Positions 34,442 to 45,983 of a DNA stretch of 64,000 nucleotides are shown in pieces; the first letter of the stretch is position 1; every line of letters begins with the position of its first letter. The notes beneath the pieces are model-generated. The model had not been told where the DNA came from, did not search any database, and was given only the letters and a program-made list of their open reading frames with translations. Made by a program: the position numbers and the translations under genes. The DNA lies in assembly GCA_905182995.1 (NCBI GenBank), contig CAJJDP010000026.1:66442-130441 (forward strand), in the 5' to 3' direction. Origin of the DNA: Paramecium octaurelia. Its lineage: Eukaryota; Ciliophora; Oligohymenophorea; Peniculida; Parameciidae.

Positions 34442-37400
34442 TCATGGCAATCTCCTTAAAGATTGCTTAGAATGCAAAGATTTAAGATGAGGATCACTCA
34501 AAATTCCTTCTAGATCGTGTTTACCCATACTTCTAGAATATTTCTTGAACTTTGAATCCCTCAATTTGTCATTCAAATTATTAACAATTTAATTAAACAC
34601 TTATCCACTAGTCTTTCTCATGGCGTTTTCTCCTATTTCCAATCCTTACTTTTTTTAATTCTAATCCAAATCTGAAATCAGCTAACCAATATTTTAAGTC
34701 AAAAACTAAACACGTTAGAACCTTTTTTTAGAATATTCATCTCTTATAGTATCATATCCTATATGAGTCGATCTTTGAGAGGTGTCAGTTGATGCAGGAA
34801 TCGATGCCAATTTTCTTTCGCTTGCATATTGAAAGAAGGGAAGAGTGGATCTAAACCTTGACGATTTGTTTGCACTTTTATTTTAGATTTCTTGCTTTGT
34901 TTTTGAGTACCTTCTCCCTGATGCATTGGGCTTAATGTTAGTATCATCTTCTTTCGTCAAGACTTGATCTAATCGTTTTTCAAATTGATGAACCATATGC
35001 AATCTTTCAATCTATTCTATTTCTCCTTAGACTCCATTTTTCCTGAAATTTGGATTAAGGAATTACTACCAACTTTTAAATTCTTTATTTCCCAAATCTT
35101 CGTTTTGCTTCTATTCTGATTGGAAGTTCTACTCATTATAATCTTTCTCAAACATCTTAGCTTGAAGCATGGTTTTCTTCTTCTCTTCGATTTATTTCAA
35201 GGAAAGTCCTTATAATTCATTTTTATAGAATCCCTTAACTTTTTGAAATACTAAATCTCTAGGTTCATAAAAATCTTATAACAATTGAACTTTGTCTTCA
35301 TTTGTGTTTTATTTAAAGAATTTCTTTTGACTCAATAAATTTTTAAATATTGAGTTAGGTTCTAGCATTCTTAAATGACTAATGGTAAGATTAGGTTATG
35401 ATCTAATAAAATGAATTACTTTTAATGCAAAAGCTACTTTAAATTTCAGATTTTCTTGTTCATCAATTGTAATCGACCATTTTAGTGGTAAAACATGGTT
35501 AACATTCAAAGCACACATCAATTGAAATGATGGATAATCAAAAATCTTCAAAAAACCATCTTTGGATGTTGTTATTACTTTAGATTAAACTTCCTTTAAT
35601 ACATTATCTCCCTCCAATGAAATAAAATCTATATGTTGAATTCTTTTTTTATGAGCCTCAAATTATTAATCTAAATTCATTTCCTAAGTAGTGTTGATAA
35701 CAAATCTAGTGACTTTATGATTATTGATTCCTACATTATAGTCTTCCCAATTTTATCTAAATGGATGAAATTATACTTTTTAGCATTTAGTCGTGTTAAA
35801 CTGAAGTTTGCAAATCAAGCCTCTTCTAGATCCTAAAAGTACAGTGCCGTTTTTATCAGTGAAAGCACAACAACTTTATGGAATGAATCCTATTTGTTGA
35901 TAAAAATATTAATCTTCTTTCTTTTCAAATTGGAGAAAGTATGTATTTATTTTACACCCAATAATAATTATCCGATAACCATCCAAAATATATACACCTT
36001 TTGGAGCTGATTCAGTCCTAATTGTAGAGACTGGCTTTGTAAATTCCAAATTCCATAAACATACTATGTCAACACCAGCTGTAATAATCAGATCGTGGAA
36101 CAAAGAAACATAGCAATAATCAATACCGTTATGGGCATATTCAGCTTTCCTCAAGGATTCTAAATTTAAATTATTTTCTTTATAAATATGTATCTAACCA
36201 TCCAGTGACGATGTAGAAATTATTCTATTTTGATAATCAATAGATAGATGAGTGATTTTATTACTGTTATTCTAGTATTCTTTAATTATATCCCCAGAGT
36301 AGATATCAAATATTTTAATAAGCCCCTTTGTTGTTCCAAGTATAATCTTTTTATGCTATTGAATTGCTTTGAATATTGACATATAATACGTTTAAATTAA
36401 CTGATCATATCATCTGTTTGGCCAATCATAGCCTTTATTATGGTATCAGTTTATCCATTAGATAAATTGATTATTCGGATATCTCTGTTTGTTGAAACCA
36501 TCAATTATTGTTTTATTGCATTTAATTCCACCTATTTAGGAAATAAATGTAAAGTTTTCTATTTTTAAGGTTTAGCTTAGGTGAGATTTTTATTGTGACC
36601 TTCAAAAGCCATTATAATTAGTCGATTCGTAGCAAAACATACGCTTGATAGGTTCTACATTACGGTGATGTAATTGATAGATTATCTCATTTCTAAATCA
36701 AAAGATTGTATGCATTTCATAATTCTGATATCCCATAATTTCACAATCAATCGATCATCAGTAGTTATAACAATTGGAGATTTCTCTATACATTAGATTG
36801 CCGTAACTATAGCGTTATGACCTTCCAATTAGCCAACATAATCTCCATCATTATATTTTTTATGCAATTAATAGAGATTAACTTTAGTATCAAAGCCAGA
36901 CGTTATGATTAAGTGATATTCTTAAAAGAAAACAATGTTGTTCAATCTACTGTGATTGACTTATAATTTAAAAAGCAATTTAGGCTTGTTTTATTCCCAA
37001 AGATCCCACATGGTCAATTTATCTTAACAAGCAATGCACACTAATTATAAATATGTTATTTCAACTATATTTACAACATTCTTGATTTGATCATGAAATA
37101 TAACGTTGCTGTTCTCAGTTTCCAAATTCCAAATTGATATCTTTGAATCACTACTTACAGTCATCCATTTACTTTGGACATAATAGATTCTATGTTGATC
37201 TACTTTTGTTGTAAAGTACTTTTCCAATTCAAATTAGTCACTCTAATCCATGAAACAGATCCATGCATCTTTAAACACTATACCTATTCGTTATTGTTCC
37301 TCAGACCAACAGAAATCATGGATGATATTTCTCAATTGTTAAGCCTTGGGTCTCAATCTACTTTACAACGTGCAATCAGGATTGTAGATACTAATAAAAT

Positions 37401-38077
37401 CACTATATTGATGGAGGATTAGGATTTTTAGTTCTGATTCCTAATATTACATTCTTAATATAGAACTGTTTTAGTTTTTCTGGGAATCTATGTATACCTT
37501 ATCTTTATTGATCCTTTTTATGTAATGACCTAGAGTTCCAAGAATGATTGGTGCCTCTAAATCAATGCTTCTCACTTATCTACTTTGTGGTTTATTGAAT
37601 TATTTCAGAGGAGGATATTTATGATAAGTTATAGTTCTATTTTGTAGTGGGACGTCCTTCTATTAAAATCAGATTGGATATTTACATCATCCAAGTTTGG
37701 ATTGTATTTGCAAAGGTAACTTGAGAGGTCGGAGAATTTGATGGTGTAAGTTTGATATTCTTCACAGATTGCTTTGAAAAAATCTATGGCTTACACTATA
37801 ATGAATAAGGTATCTTCTATGGGTTCTGAAGTAAACTATTTTTGGATAGCTGCAAACTTACTTTTAATAGGGAAGTTATAAAATCAAAGACATCAATGAC
37901 AGATTTTTGAGAAGCTGTAAAAATTGCTTCATAGTCAAATAAATGTTTCTGAACTAAAGAATATATGTAAGTCTCTGAATATTTTTCAGTGAGCAGTTAA
38001 CCATTATGATCCCGTTAATTTATGTAATTTGCTACAATCACATCCAACTTCTATATAATTTCGTCGTTGTTATTCAT
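34442..38077 (-). CDS. Large WD40-repeat protein with coiled-coil tail
   Basis: Starts MNNNDEIIQKLDVIVANYIN at 38077 and ends HSKQSLRRLP and TGA at 34444-34442, about 1,150-1,180 residues after several introns (first one near 37860). N-terminal ~200 residues are helical. Then many WD40 blades over 37.3-35.3 kb: KWMTVSSDSKISIWNLE, QDKLTMWDLWEQ, ITTDDRLIVKLWDIR, ITAGVDIVCLWNLE. The C-terminal ~300 residues are charged and helical (ERLHMVHQFEKRLDQV, KENWHRFLHQLTPLKDR). The size and layout recall ciliary WD proteins such as WDR49/CFAP337, but that match is only by shape. I could not rule out that the tail (34.4-35.2 kb) is a separate gene. Confidence 0.75.
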
Positions 38078-38253
38078 TTAATTTATTTTTATATATGTAT
38101 ACATTAAATAAAGAGATATTATTCTCATTAAAAACAAATGAACCGACTACTTTCGTTGACTTTCTTTTATAATTTTAAATTTATGTTAGTTATTCCTGAA
38201 TTTAAGAGGAAGCTTAAAATATCAAAAATGATATTAATATTTTTAAATTTTCT

Positions 38254-40261
38254 ATGCTCAATAATACTTTAGTTTCTCCTCAATTTCAAAATTCGCCTAC
38301 ATAATATCCTTTACCTGTTCCAAACCCTGCTCAACCTATTTCTGCTAGATAAAAAATCCATGTCTCTAACTTACCTTTAAATGTCACAACTTAATAATTA
38401 CAACAAACCTTTTAAGTTTACGGAAACATTATCGACATTAGGATCATCAGAAAAACACCTACAGGTATTGGAGTTAATTCACAAAAGGATTACCTTTACA
38501 TATTTCATGCTATGCTTTTATTGCCTTTGCTGATAATGATGCAGCTGATAAGGCAATTCAAGAAGGCAGAATTGGAGATTGGACTGTGAAACCTTAAATT
38601 GATAAATAAGCTATTACTAAATGCAAATCTCGTTCTCGTTCCAGATCTTAAGAGAAAAATAAATAAGTATTAACAAATGGACCTATTACTCCTTTGGAGC
38701 CGTCTCCAAAGATATAAATTCAACTTTACGTTAGAGAATTGTTTGTTAGTGGAATATCCAAGAATTATGATGAATTGAAGATTCGATAGGTAATAGAATG
38801 TGAAAATTATAGATTTTCTCGTAATTTGGCTCTATAGAGAGGATTGATCTGTATCCTAATAAGCATAATATATTTAACAGTTATATAAAATTTTTTACTG
38901 TATAAACTTTTTTTATTTGAATTTAGATAGATTAAGCTATTTCTGCTTATTAAAAAATGGATAGTATTTAATAATAATTTTCTACTTAAATAAAAATTTA
39001 TTTTTCTGACCCTATAAAAAGACACAATATTGTTGGCAATAAGTAAATTTTATTAGAATTTTAGTTTATCAAATGAGTAACATTCTAAACTTTCATCAGT
39101 ATTATTTATATTTTTTCCTCCTAATTTAAATAAAAAAGTTGATCATGCATTTTTGTTTGAAGTAATTTTTTAAATCATTACATAAAAGATATGTTAGAAT
39201 CAATAATGCAGACCTCTCCTTTGGAATTACGTTCAACAAGATCCAAACTATAAGTCCTACACCCTTCTACAATTCAGAGACACAAAACAAGCCCTATAAA
39301 TAAGAAACTACCTATAATAACATTTGGTAGATCTTCTTGGTGATTCAAAATGTGAAGTGGGAATTGTATCCCTCCCCAAGATGCCAATGTAACCTCAATA
39401 ATAAATGCAGTAATATTAACCAATCCAAATGATTCCTCAATAACCAATACAGAACAAAATGATGATTATGCCTACAATCACTCAACCATTTTAACCTAGT
39501 TATTAACCACTCTTCATTCCATAACAAGTCATGTACAAATAGCCAATAGAACAATTTATTATGCCTAAACAGGAACGAAGGATGTAGCATCAATATGTAG
39601 ATCCAATTTAATTTAATATTCCTTAACAATAAATGTATCCTTAGGAACAAGAATATAAAATAAAGCCCAATCCAAATGGCAATTAAGAAATTCTTGATGG
39701 ATTCTTAAACTTTGATACTAATCAATAATAACAACAATAACAATAATAATAACAATAATAATAATAATAACAATAACAATAATAATAACAACAGTAAAGA
39801 TAGGATTGGGATACTTTTTGGAGTGGATTTATGTTTAGAAGCAAGAGTCATAAGGTTGGAGTGGATGCCAAATGCTAAGAACCTGAAGTAATTTTATTTT
39901 AAGATATTCCTAGGCACCTATTGCAATGGCACCTCAAATTTAAGTGAATTATAAGGGAAACTTTACTGATGCAAAAAAATCAGCAAACGAGGCTTTCAAA
40001 TTCATACTGTGTCCATCAGATTACAATTAGGTATTTTAATATAAGCATTATCATTAGAATAATGCCTTTTAAGAATATATAGATTATTTTTCTGAAAAGA
40101 ACAAGATTGGAGTTGCATATATTGGAAATAGCATTTTATACTTGCTTCCACCTAATGAGATTACAAATTCCATTTTCCCAATTTAAGGATTGGAAATTCT
40201 AGCCCTGTACATTGAAGATAAGAAAAAATTAGTCAATTACAATTAGGATCACATATTATGA
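38254..40261 (+). CDS. Spen-family RNA-binding protein (two RRMs + SPOC)
   Basis: Starts MLNNTLVSPQFQNSP. RRM1: KIHVSNLPLNVTTQQLQQTF ... YGNIIDIRII ... CYAFIAFADNDAADKAI. A short Ser/Arg linker (KSRSRSRSQE) leads to RRM2: QLYVRELFVSGISKNYDELK, IFSQFGSIERIDLYP, NSYIKFF. A long Pro/Gln/Met-rich linker holds a 25-Gln tract (39723-39797). A SPOC-like domain closes the protein: DWDTFWSGFMFRSKSHKVGV ... KNKIGVAYIGNSILYLLPPN. RRM plus SPOC is the Spen/RBM15/FPA family, which links RNA to chromatin silencing, m6A writing or 3'-end choice (family knowledge). At least five introns were used, so some internal joins in the SPOC region are uncertain. About 620 residues. Confidence 0.8.
39723..39797 (+). 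repeat. Trinucleotide repeat coding for 25 glutamines
   Basis: Mixed TAA and CAA codons (with one CAG) in frame with the Spen-like protein give an uninterrupted run of 25 Gln. Confidence 0.9.
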
Positions 40262-40323
40262 CTATTAAATATTAATTTGTGAAATTTTATTATCAAAAAT
40301 AATATTACGTATTAATTTATTCA

Positions 40324-41683
40324 ATGAAAAATCTTATCTTCAAATCGATTGGGAAGTTCTCACAGGTTAAAAATAGTTAATACTTTGTACAATTAGAAAA
40401 TCAATATGGATGTCATAATTATCATCCATTGCCTGTGGTGATTTCAAGAGGAAAGGGAATTTATGTTTGGGATTAAGAAGGAAAGAAATATATGGATTTT
40501 TTAGCAGCATATTCAGCAGTCAATCAAGGACACTGTCATGACAAGATCTATTAAGAATTAGTTAAATAAGCCTCTTAATTGACTTTAACTTCTAGAGCGT
40601 AAAAATAAAAATAACAATAGATTTTATAACAATAAATTAGGAGAGGCTGAAAAATATATTACCTAATTATTCAAATATGATAAAGTGTTGTTTATGAATT
40701 CAGGAGTGGAAGCAGGAGAATCAGCAGTTAAATTTGCAAGAAGATGGGCATACAATGTAAAGAAGGTTCCTGAAAATTAAGCAAGAGTTCTATTTGCAAA
40801 TGGCAATTTTTGGGGTAGAACAATCGCTGCATGTGGAAGTAGTGATGATCCTGAAAGATATAATAAATTTGGGCCTTTTGGAGGATTAAACTTTGATCTT
40901 GTTGATTACAACAAGTAAAATTAAATTATTATGTAGTCTTGATGCAATTGAATCTAAGTTTAAAGCTAGTCCAAATTATGCTGCCATCTTCTTTGAAGCT
41001 ATACAAGGTGAAAATGGAGTTATAATACCTGACTCAAATTATTTGAAATAAGTAAGATCGTTGTGTGATAAATACAATGTTTTGATGATCGTTGATGAAA
41101 TCTAAACAGGCTTAGGCAGAACAGGAAAAATGTTAGCTGTTGAACATGTATAAAATGCTAGAAATATTTCAATAGGAAAATGTGAGACCTGATATGGTCT
41201 TATTGGGAAAGGCATTATCAGGAGGATTCTATCCTATATCTGCTGTTTTGGCTGATGATTAAATTATGTTACAAATCAAACCTGGAGAACATGGATCCAC
41301 TTATGGTGGTAATCCTTTGGCAGCCAGTCTATGCATTAAAGCCTTGGAAGTTTTATAAGAAGAAAAAATGATTGAAAATGCTCATAGTCTAGGCAAAGTT
41401 ATGGAGAAAAGATTAGTTGCATTAAAGAAATACAGCAATGTCACTCAAATTAGAAGCAGGGGATTAATGGGAGCCATTTAATTTTAAGATGGAAAAGGAG
41501 ATGTTGCATGGGATTTCTGTTTGAAGTTGGCAAAAGAAGGACTTCTTTGTAAACCTACTCATAAAACTATCATGAGGTAGATACTTGATATCATGTATTA
41601 GATTAACTCCGCCCTTAATAATAAATGAAGCAGAACTTAATTCGGCATTTGATACCATAGAGCATGTATTAAAATCATTATGA
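40324..41683 (+). CDS. Ornithine aminotransferase, mitochondrial
   Basis: About 420 residues after four or more introns. N-terminal [14 protein letters not shown] is a likely targeting peptide. Diagnostic blocks: [93 protein letters not shown], then [17 protein letters not shown] with the PLP Lys, [15 protein letters not shown], and the terminal [12 protein letters not shown]. The enzyme converts ornithine and 2-oxoglutarate to glutamate semialdehyde and glutamate using PLP. All active-site motifs look complete. Confidence 0.95.
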
Positions 41684-41786
41684 AGAAATGAGTGTATAAA
41701 TTAAAAACAATGTCTTATTAAAGAATAAGTTTGTCAGAAACAAGTATTATTTAGAGACTATATTTTAAATATTTTATTAATAAATA

Positions 41787-42089
41787 ATGTAATAGGAGGA
41801 GAAAGGAAGATTTGAGATTAAAAAGTGGTATCCTGTTGCTTTTTGGTGTATATAAACATTTTGAGTATTAGCTTGGAGCTTGAAGGTTGAACATTGCGCT
41901 ATTTGTAAAAATCATATAATGGAAAAATGTATTGAATGTGAAGGAAAGGATCCAAAAGAGAATTGTAATACTCAATAAGGAAAATGCGGGCATGCTTATC
42001 ATGAACATTGCATAAGATAATGGCTTAAAACAAAAAATACATGTCCATTAGATAATAAATAATGGGAGGAGGAAAAGAAAGGGATTTGA
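41787..42089 (+). CDS. RBX1: RBX1/ROC1 RING-H2 subunit of cullin ubiquitin ligases
   Basis: A 24-nt intron (41848-41871) gives a 92-residue protein: [62 protein letters not shown]. All zinc ligands of the RBX1 RING and the N-terminal strand that packs into cullin (FEIKKW) are present. The start at 41787 is preferred because the alternative ATG 41688 lies only 5 nt after the aminotransferase stop and adds a segment unlike the family. The acidic insert ([14 protein letters not shown]) is shorter than in animals. Confidence 0.93.
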
Positions 42090-42112
42090 GTAAACTTGAA
42101 ATATAAAATGAA

Positions 42113-42670
42113 TCATTTTAGATATGTTGACTTCAATTTTGGCAAAAAGAAAGAATCATTAAGTAATACTTTTCGAAGCGGTGTCTTTTTTTGTATTTAT
42201 TGTTGTTATACTTTTTGTTGATTATTTTCTTTTATTTGCAATTCTAATGAAGACCTTTAGTGTTTTTTTTTTGTAACTTTTGCCTTGTTTTCGAGAATTA
42301 TTGAACTAAAATTAACCCAGCCAGATTTCAAATCAAATTTTGATTGGTGTATCGATTCAAGTTACCTTTGAGTATGTCGAATTTATTTCATGTACTCTTC
42401 AATTAATTATTACAGTGAATTTTCTTTTTGTGAAGGTGGTAAAAGTTATTAATCATCATCTTGATTGATCTCTATTGAAGACTTTTATCTTGCTTTCTGA
42501 TTTTGAATCATTCTTATATTTTTTCTATGCTAATTAATACTCTTTGGTTGAGGGGAGATAAAATCATTTTGCTTTGGAGATTGAGGTTCCCAATTTCTTT
42601 AACTTCGTGTTTCTTCTTCTTTTGCTAGTTGAAGTAAAGAATGGACAGCTTTCTATTCTAGTTTATTCAT
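42113..42670 (-). CDS. Hypothetical Gln/Lys-rich protein
   Basis: Open frame of 185 residues starting MNKLEQKAVHSLLQLAKEEE, with NWEPQSPKQNDFISPQPKS and NSLQQLIEEYMKQIRHTQRQ. Mostly basic and Gln-rich, probably partly coiled coil. A short intron in the last third is possible. No family was recognised. It converges with RBX1, with only 23 nt between the stops. Confidence 0.55.
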
Positions 42671-42736
42671 TTTTGAGACTTATTTTATAAAATAAAATTT
42701 ATCATTATGTAGACAAAATTTAGTGTTTCACATACT

Positions 42737-43467
42737 TCAGACTTTCTTTTTTGAATACTATTATTCAAGTTGAAATAGTTTTTCATTCTAATATAATTTT
42801 ACAAAAAGGTTACCAGAACTTAAATATATTTCTCTTAATCTTAGAGTATTCTACCACTTTATTCCTCTGCATCTAATCGTTTTTTTTATTCAGTTTATAA
42901 TTTCTCTAATAATTCATCACTTGAAACCTTTTTCACCTAATTTGGCCTTGGGGAGATTATTTTGGTTTGTGATAAATTAATGACATTTTTATTTAACTTT
43001 ATCATCGCTTTGGTTTCTTGTAATAATTGATTTTGCCATTTTTTGAGAACCTTTAAATTAATGTCAACTAGATGAAAACTTGATATTTCATCGCCCATAT
43101 TAATGAGTTTTTACTTTATCTGATGTATTTATAAGACATCTGGAGCATTTATTTAATTATCCTCAATTACTGCGTCATTTTGATTTTCAAAGTAATGAAG
43201 TTTATCAGGTTCAGACATTTGCTTTTCTATCGGACTACTACTCTTGCTTATTGATCTTTATGAATTATTTTGGTTAATTATTATTTTTGGTGAAATTACT
43301 CTAAATGAGCTATCTCCTTTTGGTGATTTGTTTGATTTTGAGTATAATGGAGGTTTAGGAGAATTGCTTCCGATTTATGGTCCAACTTAATTTTATTGGG
43401 TAGGAATAAACTGTTAAACATTCTATAAATTAAGTTGTACAGTATTTTGTTTTTAAATTTTCGACAT
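42737..43467 (-). CDS. Coiled-coil protein, tandem paralogue A
   Basis: A 26-nt intron with TAG acceptor near the 3' end gives an exact frame of 234 residues. The N-terminal half is disordered and Ser/Pro/Asn-rich (QVGPQIGSNSPKPPLYSKSN). The C-terminal half has LKVLKKWQNQLLQETKAMIK and DELLEKLQTEQKKRLDAEEQ, then a final exon NEKLFQLEQQYSKKKV. The same blocks, in the same order and with an intron at the matching place, occur in the next gene upstream (43549-44365). Function unknown. Confidence 0.65.
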
Positions 43468-43548
43468 AAATGTTAGCTATAGATATTAATGTTTCAAATT
43501 AAATTAAATAGAGGAATAATATTATTATACACATCCTTTTTCTTATAA

Positions 43549-44365
43549 TCATTTTTGCCAAGAATTCTTTTCGATTAACCTCTATTCTAATTATTTGATT
43601 TTCTCGATCTTAAGAATAGGAAGAAATACATACATATGATTTAATTTCAGATTCCTGACTTGATATTATTTTGCTAGTCTGTTCCTCAACCATAAGACGG
43701 TTTTTTCGTTCTTCTGCCAACAACTTTTCAAGATTGAGACCTGAGGCAGAGAACAATTGGGATGATGAACTATCACTTTTAATTAATGGTGGGCATCCCA
43801 ATTCGGATTTCTTTTTCTATTAATTAAATTCAATCATTTTTTCGCAATTGGAAGTTAACACTTTTTGCCATGAAGATAAAATTTATTGAGATAATTGATT
43901 AGGCTTTATACAATTGATTTATTGACTCACGCATTTTAGATTATTGAAAATTCTATTCATTTCTTAATCATCTCCTTCTTTAATTTAAGAACTCAGATTA
44001 TCAAAATCTGCACTTTTATTTTAGCAGAGAAGATTTGATATTTTTGATTAAAACGATTCCTTATTTATTAAATTAGATTTCTTTTTTTGTTTTTGTGGTT
44101 GACTACTCAGATGATATTTCGTCGTAAATGGCATGGATGGATTTTGATTGTTGGGTGTTTCAGCTCTTTATGTAGCTATTTCAAAACGAGTTGAAGAATT
44201 CTTTTGTTTTTGACTTATACTATTTTTCTCTCTGTTTTTTACATTAAGGATGGAAGCAAATAGAGAATTCTGACTTGAGAATAGTCCAACTGGAAGTGAA
44301 TGTCTAATTGGCTAAGTGGGTTTACCATATCTTTCTGAACTTTTTGGAGTGTAATGATTTTTCAT
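43549..44365 (-). CDS. Coiled-coil protein, tandem paralogue B
   Basis: A 25-nt intron (43609-43633) gives an exact frame of 263 residues. The N-terminal half is disordered and Ser/Asn/Gln-rich (MKNHYTPKSSERYGKPTQP). The C-terminal half has LSQQILSSWQKVLTSNCEK and NLEKLLAEERKNRLMVEEQT, then the last exon IEKIKQLEQRLIEKNSWQK. It parallels paralogue A, including the position and phase of the last intron, whose acceptor here is AAG. Only 82 nt separate its stop from the start of paralogue A. Confidence 0.65.
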
Positions 44366-44453
44366 TTATTTTTATAAGTTGAAAATAAAAAAAAACAATA
44401 AACCACTTTAGATAACCTATCTGTTTTATTGGAAACGAACTTTTAAATAATTA

Positions 44454-44862
44454 TCAATAATAATAAATAGGAATATTGATATAAGTAAGTATTTAAAAAT
44501 ATTTAAGTTACTCATCATTCAATCCCATTTAAGTAAATCTACATGCCCTCTATTTTAATTTATTAATAAAATACATATGTTCTGTTCTTATTTTCTTAGG
44601 ATAATTGATTTATTCAGTCAATTACGGTGTTGTTTATTTGGGTACATACTTATTAGTTTTATAGATTGATCGAACAAAATCTGTATATGATGGATCTACT
44701 TAATGAATGATGTTTTCTAAATTTGGATTCCATCTTATTTTTTAAATTGGTTTATAATTGAGATTTCAATTAAGTTCCAGTTATTTCAGCCTTTTCGAAT
44801 TAATGATAATAATTTTGCAATTTATGCAATTTCGTTTGTTAATGTTATTGCTCAGAAGACAT
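44454..44862 (-). CDS. Small protein with a one-base frame break
   Basis: ATG 44862 opens a frame SSEQQHQQTKLHKLQNYYHQ ... EITGTQLKSQLQTNLK. The coding signal then moves to the +1 frame: KIRWNPNLENIIHQVDPSY, VRSIYKTNKYVPKQTTPQL, INYPKKIRTEHMYFINKL, to TGA at 44456-44454. No GT donor exists between 44770 and 44857 except at the start codon itself, so a normal intron cannot explain the shift. The shift lies at a run of six A (minus strand, 44738-44743). Removing one A would join the frames, so a sequencing or assembly error, or a real mutation, is possible. The second half weakly recalls CFAP144/FAM183 (W..NLE ... F...I ... KY...QT), not enough to name it. Confidence 0.5.
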
Positions 44863-44908
44863 TAGTAAAAATTTATTCATTAAATTTAATAATCACTCAT
44901 CATAGTTT

Positions 44909-45913
44909 TCATTAGTACTTATTAATATCAACAACTTCCCATTTGGAACAAGGATAGATATGTTTTATTTTTTCATATCTGAATTTTTCAATAATCCTAC
45001 AAGTCGTTGAATTTTCGACTTCTACTTCATATTCATTGCCTTTAGCCTGAACCTACACATATCAAATAAATAATATTCTGATTACCTTCCTCTATTCAAA
45101 GGAAAATATTGGTTTTCCCGATCGATTCTTAACTTTATAAGCGATAATCTCATGAAAACTAAGTTTGTGAGGCAAAATCATTGCATTGGCTACAAAAAGT
45201 AAATCATCAGGACTAAACTCAGTCAACTAAATAAACTAAGTGTTTGATTCATACAAATCCGAAATCTCTTATAATCTCTTTTCTTGCCAATTCCAAAAAT
45301 TCTTTAATTGATGTATTTTTTCTGATTCTTAAAGTTCGAGTACAAGTTTAAGCATCCCAATACTAAAATATAATGTCAATAAGTTAATCCTTTTAAAACT
45401 CCATATTTTTCTAATATTCATCTAGTGCCTAATAAGATCAAAGTAGACATACCAGTGAATATTTTAGTGAGCTCTTCAATTTTCTTTTCTCTATTCATGT
45501 CTGGTAGATATAAGGTATCTACACTAATATCCTTTCCATAGTTTCTCTTCTCATTCATCTCTTGCTATTCTTAATCAAAGCTTAAAAGTGTAGTTTTCAA
45601 TTTATATTCTTATTTCCTCTTTTGCTTTAACTCCAACTTCTTTTTCTCCTCCTCTTCTTATTTAATTTTAAGATCTTAAACATAGATCCTATCAATATTT
45701 TCTCTCTTTCTTTTAAATTCTTCCCTAGTAACTAACCCAATAGTTTTCGATTTAAACTCCTCGTCCAGAATATCATAATTAGATTATCCAAACCTTTCCT
45801 ATTGGTGAATAACAATAAGTCACCTTTATATTGGTTGTGGCTTTTCTCAGAGACAACATGGCCTCCTCCTTCTTTAGCTTCTCTAATTCATTGATGTCAA
45901 GGTCTTTGTACAT
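44909..45913 (-). CDS. FAM50/XAP5 family nuclear protein
   Basis: Starts MYKDLDINELEKLKKEEAML; about 305 residues after two to three introns. Family blocks: KTIGLVTREEFKRKRENID, then a Lys/Glu-rich helix, GKDISVDTLYLPDMNREKK, DDLLFVANAMILPHKLSFHE followed by IIAYKVKNRSGK, and the terminal KFRYEKIKHIYPCSKWEVV. These align with FAM50A (NPDVDTSFLPDRDREEE; LIIPHHHSFYDFIV; WYEKNKHIFPASRWEPYD). FAM50/XAP5 proteins are nuclear, and in algae (XAP5/XCT) are tied to transcription and cilia gene control and to splicing in animals. Confidence 0.85.
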
Positions 45914-45983
45914 TTGAGTTTTAAAGATGGAGTGTGTAATAATTATAAAATTGATAGAAACCAAATTGCTCGTTATATTTGTT

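Noticed and set aside
37174..37422. Plus-strand ORF in the WD40 gene
   Set aside because: The minus strand carries a clear continuous WD40 protein frame here.
41688..41786. Longer N-terminus for RBX1
   Set aside because: It would start 5 nt after the preceding stop and adds sequence foreign to the family.
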